Shown: piece after piece, positions 17,095 through 24,479 of the stretch
Layout of the letters: the number at the start of each line of letters is the position of its first letter
Numbering within the stretch: position 1 is the first letter of the stretch
Origin: Verrucomicrobiales bacterium
GTDB taxonomy: Bacteria; Verrucomicrobiota; Verrucomicrobiia; Verrucomicrobiales; Akkermansiaceae
Assembly: GCA_002729295.1 (NCBI GenBank)
Contig: PBTU01000116.1
Location: 1 to 32,251 of the forward strand
Length of the DNA stretch: 32,251 nt
Direction of reading: 5' to 3'
Position numbers and translations under genes: made by a program
The notes under the pieces: model-generated
What the model was told of the DNA's origin: nothing
Databases searched by the model: none
What the model saw: the letters and a program-made list of their open reading frames with translations, nothing else

Positions 17095-17930
17095 GATAAA
17101 TCGGTGCGATCTTTGCGAACCTTCACCTCGGCGAGATAAGCCTTCAGGCCTTCTTGGTCCGAATTCGCAAGCTGATCAAGCATCTTGCCAATCTGATCCC
17201 GCACTTCCTCTAGGGAGTCCTGTAAGGCTCCCCGGTTTTCGATCATAATTTCCGCCCACATCGTCGGATCTCCCGCCGCCACGCGCGTGGTGTCGCGAAA
17301 CCCTCCACCCGCCAATTCCGCATGACTCACATCCTTTAAGGAAACCCCGGCTGTCAGCGACGACATCGCGTGGGGGAAATGACTGATCCGCGCAACCGCC
17401 TCATCATGACCGGCCGCCGTCATCGTTCTGAGATGGCCACAACCGAGCGCCTCCCAAAAATCAGAGAGATCTTGCACTTCCTCAACCGGAATCCCGCCAT
17501 CGTTCGTGAGAACACACGCCGCGCCATGAAAAAGATCAGCCCGCGCCGCTTCCACTCCTGTTTGCTCCGATCCCGCCATGGGATGACTGCCGACAAATCT
17601 CAAGCGCCGGGCCGCCGCCACTTCATGCGGTAGCGATTTCACGCTTCCCACATCCGTCACCAAAGCACGCGGCGACAGCAAATCCACAATCTTTTCCGCC
17701 AACAAATCCATCACGCCAACGGGCACCGCAAAGACCACCAAATCCGCCCCTTCCACCGCCTCTCCCAAATTCGTCGTGGCCTCCAAGCCCAGCGACGATG
17801 CGAGGGCAACCCGCTCGGGATTCCGCCCCCACAAAACAGCCTGAACCCCGATTTCACGGGATGCCAGCGCCACCGAGCCTCCCAGTAACCCCGGGCCCAG
17901 AATTGCGATTTTTTGAAAAGAATGTGGCAT
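17091..17930 (-). CDS. tyrA: Prephenate dehydrogenase (TyrA family)
   Basis: 279 residues. The NAD(P)-binding loop is GPGLLGGS (12-19). GSHPMAGSE (114-122) is the family signature with the catalytic histidine, and HAMSSLTAGVSL and AGGGFRDTTRVAAGDPTMW continue the prephenate-site region. It oxidises prephenate or arogenate on the way to tyrosine; cofactor and substrate preference cannot be read. No ACT or chorismate-mutase domain is fused. The ATG is 2 bases after the T run of a hairpin terminator, so how the operon is transcribed is an open question. Confidence 0.93.
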   Translation of the reverse strand: MPHSFQKIAILGPGLLGGSVALASREIGVQAVLWGRNPERVALASSLGLEATTNLGEAVEGADLVVFAVPVGVMDLLAEKIVDLLSPRALVTDVGSVKSLPHEVAAARRLRFVGSHPMAGSEQTGVEAARADLFHGAACVLTNDGGIPVEEVQDLSDFWEALGCGHLRTMTAAGHDEAVARISHFPHAMSSLTAGVSLKDVSHAELAGGGFRDTTRVAAGDPTMWAEIMIENRGALQDSLEEVRDQIGKMLDQLANSDQEGLKAYLAEVKVRKDRTDLS

Positions 17931-17931
17931 G

Positions 17932-17970
17932 GAATAAAAGAGCCGGAATCCCTCATGGAAATCCGGCCCT
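17932..17970 (-). terminator. Terminator or attenuator hairpin immediately before tyrA
   Basis: On the minus strand, AGGGCCGGA (17970-17962) pairs with TCCGGCTCT (17947-17939) with one G-U pair. An inner TCC/GGGA pairing extends it, and TTTTATT (17938-17932) follows. It lies between the lipoprotein gene and the tyrA start codon, and ends 2 bases before that ATG. Confidence 0.7.
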
Positions 17971-17991
17971 AAGCTATCTCAATTCCTGTCT

Positions 17992-18486
17992 TCAGGGAAC
18001 CCGGAATCGGTGAATTGATTTGTTAGGATCATTTGGGTCCTGCACCAATGACCCACTTGGAATTCCGCGGACATCCACCGGCTCCATGGTCCATGGGTTA
18101 AATACGTATCCCGACTTGCCCGGAATCCTGCGCGCGGTCTGATAGGTCTTCTTGCGATCCGTGTTGGTCTCAACTGAAGGAGTCTGATCAGAAGTCGTCG
18201 TCGGATTAGTTCCCGGGGGAATATCCCGAGCAACACGATCCTGGGCTGCCTCTTCAATCGAGCGCTCAAGGGCTTCGATACGGAGTTTTTCCTCGGCTTT
18301 GCGCTCGGCAAGCTCTCTTTCAAGCTGGGCAATCGTCTTTTCATAAGGCTGATTTGGCCCCAATACAAGGTTCCCGGTTGGCATATTTGGGTTGTGACCC
18401 GGAGGGTAGGCAGGAGTACAACTAACAAGCAGTGCGCCACTCAAGAGCAGGCCGGCTAGATTTTTGAGAGAAATCATGACTTTCAA
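17992..18486 (-). CDS. Coiled-coil lipoprotein of unknown function
   Basis: 164 residues. The leader ends in the lipobox LVSC (cysteine 23 from the ATG at 18486). A second ATG three codons later (18477) gives an equally good leader. A proline-rich stretch follows, then a charged helix with coiled-coil character (YEKTIAQLERELAERKAEEK and on to SIEEAAQDR, about 48-85), then a threonine-rich linker and a C-terminal tail with GKSGYVFNPWTMEPVDVRGI. That tail motif, a short region naming exported structural proteins in this phylum, is not diagnostic. Function unknown. It has its own promoter-like sequence upstream and a terminator downstream. Confidence 0.75.
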   Translation of the reverse strand: MKVMISLKNLAGLLLSGALLVSCTPAYPPGHNPNMPTGNLVLGPNQPYEKTIAQLERELAERKAEEKLRIEALERSIEEAAQDRVARDIPPGTNPTTTSDQTPSVETNTDRKKTYQTARRIPGKSGYVFNPWTMEPVDVRGIPSGSLVQDPNDPNKSIHRFRVP

Positions 18487-18536
18487 TATCGGTAGGAGTT
18501 CAGAATATGGGTGGGCGCCAGCGAGCTGACGAAGTC

Positions 18537-18565
18537 TTCATCACGGGCGAAAGCTAATTTGTCAA
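18537..18565 (-). promoter_or_regulatory. Candidate promoter for the coiled-coil lipoprotein
   Basis: On the minus strand TTGACA (18565-18560) is a perfect -35. A 17-base spacer leads to GATGAA (18542-18537), a weak -10. The lipoprotein start codon is about 50 bases further on. The same gap also lies upstream of the plus-strand LuxE-like gene. Confidence 0.45.
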
Positions 18566-18575
18566 GCCACCACCC

Positions 18576-19616
18576 ATGTCTGAGAGTTCTAACAATTCCC
18601 CCGACCACGAGGATCTCCTGATCCAACAAGTGCGGGAATTTGTTACCTTCCCAGAAGAAGGAAACTTTGGGAGACTAGCACAAGACCTCTACAAACACCA
18701 ATTTTCGGTCAATTTACCTTTTCAGCGCTACTGTCAGACCATCGGACGAAGCCCGGATTCTATCGAAAGCTGGCGCGAAATCCCCGCCGTCCCCACCAGC
18801 GCTTTCAAACTTCCCAAATTCCCCCTCGTCGGCGTATATCCCGCCACCAAGCGATTTCTAACATCAGGAACCACCACCGAAATTCGCGGCGCCCACCATT
18901 TCCCCGACACCTCCCTCTACGAGCATTCCCTGATAGAAACCTGGGAAAAACAAAATTTTCCAACACTCACCCACCTCTACCTCACACCCTCACCCGTCGA
19001 ACTCCCCGAATCGTCCCTCAGCCACATGTTCGGAACTCTGGGGTCCAACCTTCCCGATCCGTTTCTTCTCAAAAACGACCGCTTCCACCTTCAGCCCTTA
19101 TTTAATCAAATCAGAACCGAAGCCCCCCTCTTCCTGATGGGAACCGCCCTGGCCCTCCTTCATCTTATGAAAACTCTCGGGCCGCTCCCACTCCCACCCG
19201 GATCGCAAATTCTCGAGACCGGGGGCTACAAGGGAACCCACCGCCAACTCTCGAAAGCCGACTTCTATTCCCAGCTCACAGAATTCTTCGCTGTCCCGGA
19301 CCATGCCATTCACAACGAATACGGCATGACCGAGCTCTCAACCCAGGCCTACGCCACCGGATCAGGCGGAGCCCACTGCTTCCCCGCCTGGTGCCGTCAC
19401 CAAATTCTCGACCCCGAAAGCGGATACGAACTTCCTCCCGGAGAAATCGGCTACCTACAAATTCACGACCTCGCCAACGTCCATAGTGTCGCGGCCATCC
19501 GAACCCAGGATTTTGCCATCGGACACGAAGATGGCTCCTTCACCCTCATCGGACGCGACCCCGGAGCCCTTCCCCGCGGTTGCTCCCGCAGCATCGACCA
19601 CTCCCTTTCCTCATGA
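18576..19616 (+). CDS. LuxE-like acyl-protein synthetase
   Basis: 346 residues, close to LuxE length. Adenylate-forming motifs are present: TSGTTTEIRG (96-105), ETGGYKGTHRQ (213-223), NEYGMTELSTQAY (246-258), RTQDFAIG (308-315) and a C-terminal GRDPGALPRGCSRS (325-338) like the end of the LuxE fold. LuxE activates a fatty acid with ATP and hands the acyl group to the LuxC reductase. The stop overlaps the LuxC-like start as ATGA (19613-19616). No luxA, luxB or luxD is nearby, so light emission is unlikely. The real acyl substrate is unknown. Confidence 0.85.
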   Translation: MSESSNNSPDHEDLLIQQVREFVTFPEEGNFGRLAQDLYKHQFSVNLPFQRYCQTIGRSPDSIESWREIPAVPTSAFKLPKFPLVGVYPATKRFLTSGTTTEIRGAHHFPDTSLYEHSLIETWEKQNFPTLTHLYLTPSPVELPESSLSHMFGTLGSNLPDPFLLKNDRFHLQPLFNQIRTEAPLFLMGTALALLHLMKTLGPLPLPPGSQILETGGYKGTHRQLSKADFYSQLTEFFAVPDHAIHNEYGMTELSTQAYATGSGGAHCFPAWCRHQILDPESGYELPPGEIGYLQIHDLANVHSVAAIRTQDFAIGHEDGSFTLIGRDPGALPRGCSRSIDHSLSS

Positions 19617-20590
19617 ACCACGCCGAACGACTAGACCTCATCGCCCGCTCGGCTTCCTTCTTCGAACCCTACACGGGGCCCTTCGACTGCAACCTTCTCC
19701 AAGGCATCTGGGATCGCGAACTTTCCCCACCCACCGTTCGCCTGCCCAAATCCATCGTTCATATCATCAGCGGCAACACCCCGCACGCCGCATACCAATC
19801 ACTCCTCAACGGACTCATCCTTGGAGCAAAAAATCGCATCAAGCTTCCCTCGAATGCTCTCCCCGATTTTAAAATCCCTCCCGGCTTCGAAAAATTCGTG
19901 GAAATCTCCCGTGATCTCCCCGACCACTGGATCCCCGAAGCCGATGCGCTCGTCGTCTTCGGTTCTGACGACACCTTGCGTCACTTCCAACAACTCTGCC
20001 CCCTCAAAACACCCTTCATCGGTCACGGCCACCGGGTCGGTATCGCCATCATCAAAGACCCCACTCCTGAAGCTGCTAAACTCGCCGCCCGAGACATCGG
20101 TCAATTCGATCAACAAGGCTGCCTCTCCCTGCAAACAATCTATCTCAAAGACCCCCGTGCCTTTGCTCCTCTCCTTGCAGAAGCCATGGCTGAATTTGAA
20201 AAAAGCCACCCGCGCGCTCCTCTTGGCCCCTCCGAAGCCGGAGCCATCAGCAACTTCCGCGAGGAAATCCGCTACCTCGCCGCCCAAACTCCCGACGACG
20301 TCGCCCTCTGGGAAAGCCCCGACTCCACCGCTTGGACCATCGTCTCTCAAAACTCCTCCAGACTCTCCCTCTCCCCCGGCAACCGTACCGTCTTCCTGCG
20401 CCCCATGCCCGAAGACTTCTCAAATCTCACCCACCTTTCCGGCATCGGACTCCATCCCTTCACCGAACGAACCGATTTGCCCTCACCTCGAATCTTCCCC
20501 CTCGGCCAGAGTCAATCTCCACCCGCCCTATGGGCCCACGACGGAATCCTTCCCCTCGCCTCTTTGATGAAACACCAAACGCTTCAGTAA
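19613..20590 (+). CDS. LuxC-like acyl-CoA / acyl-protein reductase
   Basis: 325 residues from ATG 19613; a longer frame from 19580 overlaps the LuxE gene more and is not used. It is shorter than vibrio LuxC (about 480), lacking part of the N-terminus. Motifs: HIISGNTPHAA (50-60), KNRIKLPS (73-80), VVFGSDDTLRHF (114-125, nucleotide binding) and FDQQGCLSLQ (165-174) with the likely catalytic cysteine C170. The product would be an aldehyde made with NADPH. It is coupled to the LuxE-like gene and its stop overlaps that of the convergent DUF2141 gene by 7 bases. Confidence 0.82.
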   Translation: MNHAERLDLIARSASFFEPYTGPFDCNLLQGIWDRELSPPTVRLPKSIVHIISGNTPHAAYQSLLNGLILGAKNRIKLPSNALPDFKIPPGFEKFVEISRDLPDHWIPEADALVVFGSDDTLRHFQQLCPLKTPFIGHGHRVGIAIIKDPTPEAAKLAARDIGQFDQQGCLSLQTIYLKDPRAFAPLLAEAMAEFEKSHPRAPLGPSEAGAISNFREEIRYLAAQTPDDVALWESPDSTAWTIVSQNSSRLSLSPGNRTVFLRPMPEDFSNLTHLSGIGLHPFTERTDLPSPRIFPLGQSQSPPALWAHDGILPLASLMKHQTLQ

Positions 20591-21024
20591 GAGAGCGTCA
20601 ACTTTAGAACCCCTTTCGGATTCCTCACCGCCGCCTTCTCAAAACTTGGCAATCGCAACTTGGGATAGTTCGACACCGCTACGCCTTCCTTGGGTATTCC
20701 GAGGAAATTTTTCTTCAACTTCCGGTTGCGGTCTTCGTCGTGCAAAGCCACGAAGGCAAAATCCCCTTTCTTCAAATCAGGTACTTTGATCCTCACCACG
20801 CCACCCTTCGCCTTGCTCGCGGGAACAAAAAACTTCATGAGAGCCTTCTCAGGGTCATCCGGAAAACCTGCCTTTCCGGAAAATACCATGACACAAATAT
20901 CGCCCCGCTGATTGGCAATCCCGGTCACTTCAATTTCCACTCCGGCGAACGAAGTTGAGATTAAGAGAAAGAAGACAAATAATATCCTGAGCACACGAAG
21001 AACATTCCATAATCCAGAAATCAT
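20584..21024 (-). CDS. DUF2141 exported protein
   Basis: 146 residues with a signal peptide (about 1-27, ending STSFAG). The DUF2141 pattern is plain: ICVMVFSGKAGFPDDPEKAL, then LKKGDFAFVALHDEDRNRKL, then FLGIPKEGVAVSNYPKLRLPSF. The fold is a beta sandwich; function unknown. A strong Shine-Dalgarno AAGGAG lies 6 bases before the ATG. A small open frame upstream ends at TGA overlapping this ATG. Confidence 0.85.
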   Translation of the reverse strand: MISGLWNVLRVLRILFVFFLLISTSFAGVEIEVTGIANQRGDICVMVFSGKAGFPDDPEKALMKFFVPASKAKGGVVRIKVPDLKKGDFAFVALHDEDRNRKLKKNFLGIPKEGVAVSNYPKLRLPSFEKAAVRNPKGVLKLTLSY

Positions 21025-21179
21025 TCAAGACTCCTTTCCTTCCGTCCGAGCACTTTAAAATCGTCACCGTCCCCTTCGGGGCCACCCTCGCCCTTCCCGA
21101 TCTCGAGCTCCTTCAAAAACGCCTCAACAACCTTCCCCAGTGACTCCTCCCAGTAATGGGAATTCGCTCCTTCGGAAAT
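21021..21179 (-). CDS. Possible 52-residue protein with a non-standard start, upstream of DUF2141
   Basis: The frame ISEGANSHYWEESLGKVV and then EAFLKELEIGKGEGGPEGDG, ending KVLGRKERSLE, stops at TGA 21023-21021. That stop overlaps the DUF2141 ATG as ATGA, the coupling seen throughout this window. No ATG, GTG or TTG begins it. An ATT at 21179 has GAGGGAAGC just before it, a good Shine-Dalgarno spacing; a CTG at 21224 is the other choice. The composition reads as coding, but a rare start makes the call weak. No homologue is recognised. Confidence 0.3.
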   Translation of the reverse strand: MSEGANSHYWEESLGKVVEAFLKELEIGKGEGGPEGDGDDFKVLGRKERSLE

Positions 21180-21223
21180 GCTTCCCTCTTGATCTTTCCA
21201 GCGATTTTCCCTTCCCTTGACCA

Positions 21224-21457
21224 GTGAAACTTTGCGTCACGCCTCTGCTCGCTCCCGTTTTATTGACCCTGGGCGCCTCGCTTCTGATCGGGCGGGAAGC
21301 CACGCCCCAAAAAAAAGAGGCAAGCGTCTGGTCGGGCATCAATGAAAAGTATCTCGATCCCGAACTCATAGTCGACGACCGGCTCACCTTCATTGAAGAG
21401 GTGAAAGTCGAAGACCTCAAAGAAAATTACTTCCTGCGCTTCCGCAAAGACTCATGA
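21224..21457 (+). CDS. Small membrane-anchored or exported protein of unknown function
   Basis: 77 residues from GTG 21224. An N-terminal hydrophobic segment (about 5-23, PLLAPVLLTLGASLLIG) is a signal peptide or anchor. The rest (KYLDPELIVDDRLTFIEEVKVEDLKENYFLRFRKDS) is a small charged domain. Its stop overlaps the start of the APC permease as ATGA (21454-21457), so it is coupled to that gene. I do not recognise it. Confidence 0.6.
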   Translation: MKLCVTPLLAPVLLTLGASLLIGREATPQKKEASVWSGINEKYLDPELIVDDRLTFIEEVKVEDLKENYFLRFRKDS

Positions 21458-22719
21458 CGAGCGCCACCGGAAAGGGACTTGGTTTTTGGACGCTCACCTT
21501 TCTGGTCGTTGCCAACATGATCGGAGCGGGGGTCTTCACCACCTCCGGATACACTCTGGAATCCTTGCGCGATCCCAAGCTCGTCCTTTTCGCCTGGTTT
21601 GCCGCCGGACTCCTCGCTCTCTGCGGCGCCCATAGCTACGGCTTACTCGTCCAACGCATGCCTGTGTCGGGTGGCGAGTATGCCTTCCTCTCCCGGGCCG
21701 CCCACCCCTTCGCCGGATTCATCGCGGGCTGGGTTTCTCTCCTCGCCGGATTCAGCGGAGCCATCGCCTTCGCTGCCATTGCCATGGAAAGCTATCTTCC
21801 CGGAGTCCTCCCCCCAAAAGTCCTCGCCGCCTCCATCGTCATTCTCGGCGCTCTCATTCACGGGGCAAAACGGATCATCGGAATCAGCACCCAAAACATC
21901 GCCGTCATTTTCAAAGTCATCCTACTCGCCATCTTTATCTCCCTGAGCACTTGGAGTGCTGCTCAGGGAAAGTGGCAGGGCAACTCGTTTCCCTTAACGA
22001 GAGAGAGCATCGGTCTCCTCGCCTTTGCCCAAGCCATGGTCTGGATCTCGCTCAGCTACTCCGGATTTAACGCCGGAGTCTACGTCGCCGGTGAAGCCAC
22101 CAGCCCACGCGTCGTCAGCCGAGCCCTCATCACAGGCACCGCCATTGTCACCCTTCTTTACCTCCTCCTCAATGCCGCCTTCGTCCTCGCACCCCCTCCG
22201 TCGGAAATCTCCGGCCAAGCCGACATCGCCGCCCACGCTGCGATGTGGATCGGCGGCGAATCCTTCGCAACCTTCACCCGATTAGTGATCTCGCTCGCAC
22301 TCTTCACCTCCGTTCTCAGCATGATGATGGCCGGTCCCCGCGTTTACGGGAAAATGGCTGAAGACGGAATTCTCCCCAAAGTATTCATCCTCCGACCTAA
22401 CTGCACCTGGCCTGCCGTCACCTTACAAATGAGCCTCGCCCTTCTCCTCATTTTTATCACCAACCTACAAGACCTCCTCGGCTTTCTCGGCCTCACGCTC
22501 TCACTGAGCGCCTCGGCTTCCGTCCTCTGCCTCTTCCTCGGCGACCCAACAAAACGTCCCCGTGGTCTCAACGCTCTTCCCCCGCTCATCTTCATCATCG
22601 CTACCTTAATCACGGCCATCCTCCTTGTCATTCACGACTCCAAGCAAGCCCTCGGCACGATCCTCACTATCACCATCGCCGCTGCCGCGTATCAATTAAT
22701 GAAACCACGACCAAGCTGA
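21454..22719 (+). CDS. APC-superfamily amino acid permease
   Basis: 421 residues with about 12 membrane helices. The first helix carries the APC motif ANMIGAGVFTTSG (20-32), followed by FAAGLLALCGAHSYGLLVQRMPVSGGEYAFLSRA, the usual helix 2-3 region. Later YSGFNAGVYVAGEATSPRVVSRALI fits helix 6. It probably exchanges or imports an amino acid or polyamine; the substrate is not readable. It is coupled to the small exported protein before it. Confidence 0.88.
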   Translation: MTSATGKGLGFWTLTFLVVANMIGAGVFTTSGYTLESLRDPKLVLFAWFAAGLLALCGAHSYGLLVQRMPVSGGEYAFLSRAAHPFAGFIAGWVSLLAGFSGAIAFAAIAMESYLPGVLPPKVLAASIVILGALIHGAKRIIGISTQNIAVIFKVILLAIFISLSTWSAAQGKWQGNSFPLTRESIGLLAFAQAMVWISLSYSGFNAGVYVAGEATSPRVVSRALITGTAIVTLLYLLLNAAFVLAPPPSEISGQADIAAHAAMWIGGESFATFTRLVISLALFTSVLSMMMAGPRVYGKMAEDGILPKVFILRPNCTWPAVTLQMSLALLLIFITNLQDLLGFLGLTLSLSASASVLCLFLGDPTKRPRGLNALPPLIFIIATLITAILLVIHDSKQALGTILTITIAAAAYQLMKPRPS

Positions 22720-22900
22720 GAGAGATCCATCCCAGGGGGAGATGCTTGTTCTCACGAAACCCTTGGCGAATTCAAAAAAGGCATCGTGGAAGTTTGCCCG
22801 CCGCAGCCTCAGCGAAGGAGGAACCTCGCCACCTGGACGGTCGGGCCTGCGAATCCAAACGACGAGGACGCCTCAACTCCTCTCTCCAGAATTCAGGTTT
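22720..22900 (+). other. Stretch before the DUF3472 gene, possibly an interspersed repeat unit
   Basis: About 180 bases between the permease and the DUF3472 start at 22901. A frame is open from 22742, reading WKFARRSLSEGGTSPPGRSG and on, but it has the basic, serine-rich look of a translated non-coding repeat. It contains the phrase GGAAGTTTGCCCGCCGCAGC near 22789-22808. I suspect a short repeat of the kind found many times in verrucomicrobial intergenic regions. I see only one copy here. Confidence 0.3.
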
Positions 22901-24196
22901 ATGAAGTTGAAAGGTCTTTTCCAAGCTACGGTATTCATCTCCATGCTTCATCTGCGGATAATTCTCACTTCCCTCTTCCTCATCCTCCCCGGGTTATCCG
23001 AATCCATCACCGTCCCGGCTGCGACAGCCTACCTTGACCCCGATAGCCGCGGAGCCCGGGTCCGGCCCGAGGGGATCACTCATTGGAAGAGCCAGAAGAA
23101 CAGTATCAATTGGTTCGGAAAATTCGCGGCGACCGGCAAGTTCACCGCTAAGGTCGAACTAATTCTCACCGAGGGCGACACCATCACGATGACCCTCTCC
23201 AGCGGCAACAAGAAATCCAAGGCCACCGTCACGGGGAAAAAAGACACTCCGGTAATCGCTGATTTTGGGATCTTTCATATCACGAAGCCCGGCTTCCAAC
23301 AACTCTCCTTCAACGCATCCAAGCCTCCCAAGACCATCAAATCGCTCATCCTCGATGGACCAGCCACTAAGGACATACACTTCAACTTGAAGCCCCGACG
23401 CAATGCCGCTTCGGTGCACCTTTCCTATCCCATCGAACGAGGAACCAAGGTCTCCGCCTTCTACTGCGAAATGACCGGGGTGGAAGATCCGCTCTGGACT
23501 TACTACATGGCCTGCGGCTGGCATCGTGGATATTTTGGAATGCAGGTCAACAGCCCCACCGAACGCCGCATCATCTTCAGTGTCTGGGACAGCGGCGGTG
23601 AAGCCATCGATCGCAAAAAGGTTGGGCAAGAAAACCGCGTCACTCTCGTCGCCAAAGGCGAAGGAGTTTACAGCGGAGATTTCGGCAATGAAGGCACCGG
23701 TGGACACAGCCACCTCAAGTATCTTTGGAAGACCGGCCAAAAACAAAAGTTCCTCGTCACGGCGGAGCCGGTCAGTGAAACCCACACCATTTTCGCGGGC
23801 TACTATTTTCATCCCGACACGAAAGACTGGATGCTAATCTCAAGCTGGAAGGCTCCCAAGGAAGGTAAACGTCTCCGAGGGCTTTACAGCTTCAGCGAAA
23901 ACTTCGCCGGCCAAAACGGCCACGTCCTACGAAAAGCCCTATACGGAAACCAATGGATCCGCACCGCCGACGGCAATTGGCACGAGATCACCAAAACCAC
24001 CTTCAGCCATGACAGCACCGGAAAGAAAGACCGCCTCGACCGCTACATGGGACTGGGAAACGACAACCAATTCTTCCTCTCCCATGGAGGTTTCCTCAAT
24101 AACTACACCAACTACGGTGAACCCTTCACCCGTAAATCTAACGGAAATTCCCCGGAGGCCATAAAGCTGCCTCCACTTCCACCAGTGGAGAAATAG
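22901..24196 (+). CDS. DUF3472 exported protein with N-terminal DUF5077-like domain
   Basis: About 431 residues from ATG 22901; ATG 22943 gives a shorter signal peptide (MLHLRIILTSLFLILPG) and is equally possible. The start at 22742 is rejected as repeat-like. After the leader, a beta domain (about residues 35-150, ITHWKSQKNSINWFGKFAATG, then TVTGKKDTPVIADFGIFHI) resembles the DUF5077 carbohydrate-binding-like module. The rest is DUF3472: SAFYCEMTGVEDPLWTYYMA, CGWHRGYFGMQVNS, IIFSVWDSGGEA, EGVYSGDFGNEGTGGHSHLKY and WMLISSWKAPKEG. The family is exported and possibly linked to polysaccharide binding. Function unknown. Confidence 0.85.
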   Translation: MKLKGLFQATVFISMLHLRIILTSLFLILPGLSESITVPAATAYLDPDSRGARVRPEGITHWKSQKNSINWFGKFAATGKFTAKVELILTEGDTITMTLSSGNKKSKATVTGKKDTPVIADFGIFHITKPGFQQLSFNASKPPKTIKSLILDGPATKDIHFNLKPRRNAASVHLSYPIERGTKVSAFYCEMTGVEDPLWTYYMACGWHRGYFGMQVNSPTERRIIFSVWDSGGEAIDRKKVGQENRVTLVAKGEGVYSGDFGNEGTGGHSHLKYLWKTGQKQKFLVTAEPVSETHTIFAGYYFHPDTKDWMLISSWKAPKEGKRLRGLYSFSENFAGQNGHVLRKALYGNQWIRTADGNWHEITKTTFSHDSTGKKDRLDRYMGLGNDNQFFLSHGGFLNNYTNYGEPFTRKSNGNSPEAIKLPPLPPVEK

Positions 24197-24221
24197 GCTC
24201 AAACACCCCCTCTCTCCTACC

Positions 24222-24320
24222 ACCAACCATGGTGAACCTTCCGTAAGAACCGTATTCCTCAGAACGAATACAACAAAGCTTAGGCATATAATCCCAGAGG
24301 GAAGGTTCAGTATGGTGTGG
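24222..24320. repeat. Imperfect inverted repeat in the gap before rlmN
   Basis: TGAACCTTCC (24233-24242) and GGAAGGTTCA (24300-24309) are exact inverted copies, and the flanks (ACCAACCATGG and GTATGGTGTGG) extend the match imperfectly. A smaller GTATTC/GAATAC hairpin lies inside. The rest of the 283-base gap (24197-24479) shows no gene and no clear terminator. It could be a mini mobile element remnant or a structured RNA. Confidence 0.45.
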
Positions 24321-24479
24321 CCTACAACCTGAATTTACCTGCAGACAATGGCCGTGAGTCCTCATACTTCATCTCCTGATAAGGCCGACCTCGCAATGGA
24401 CATGCGGATGTTTTCAATCTCTTCAAAAAGGAAACGTTGATCCAGAGATGCTGAAATCCTGCCGTTCCCTCGAGCGATT

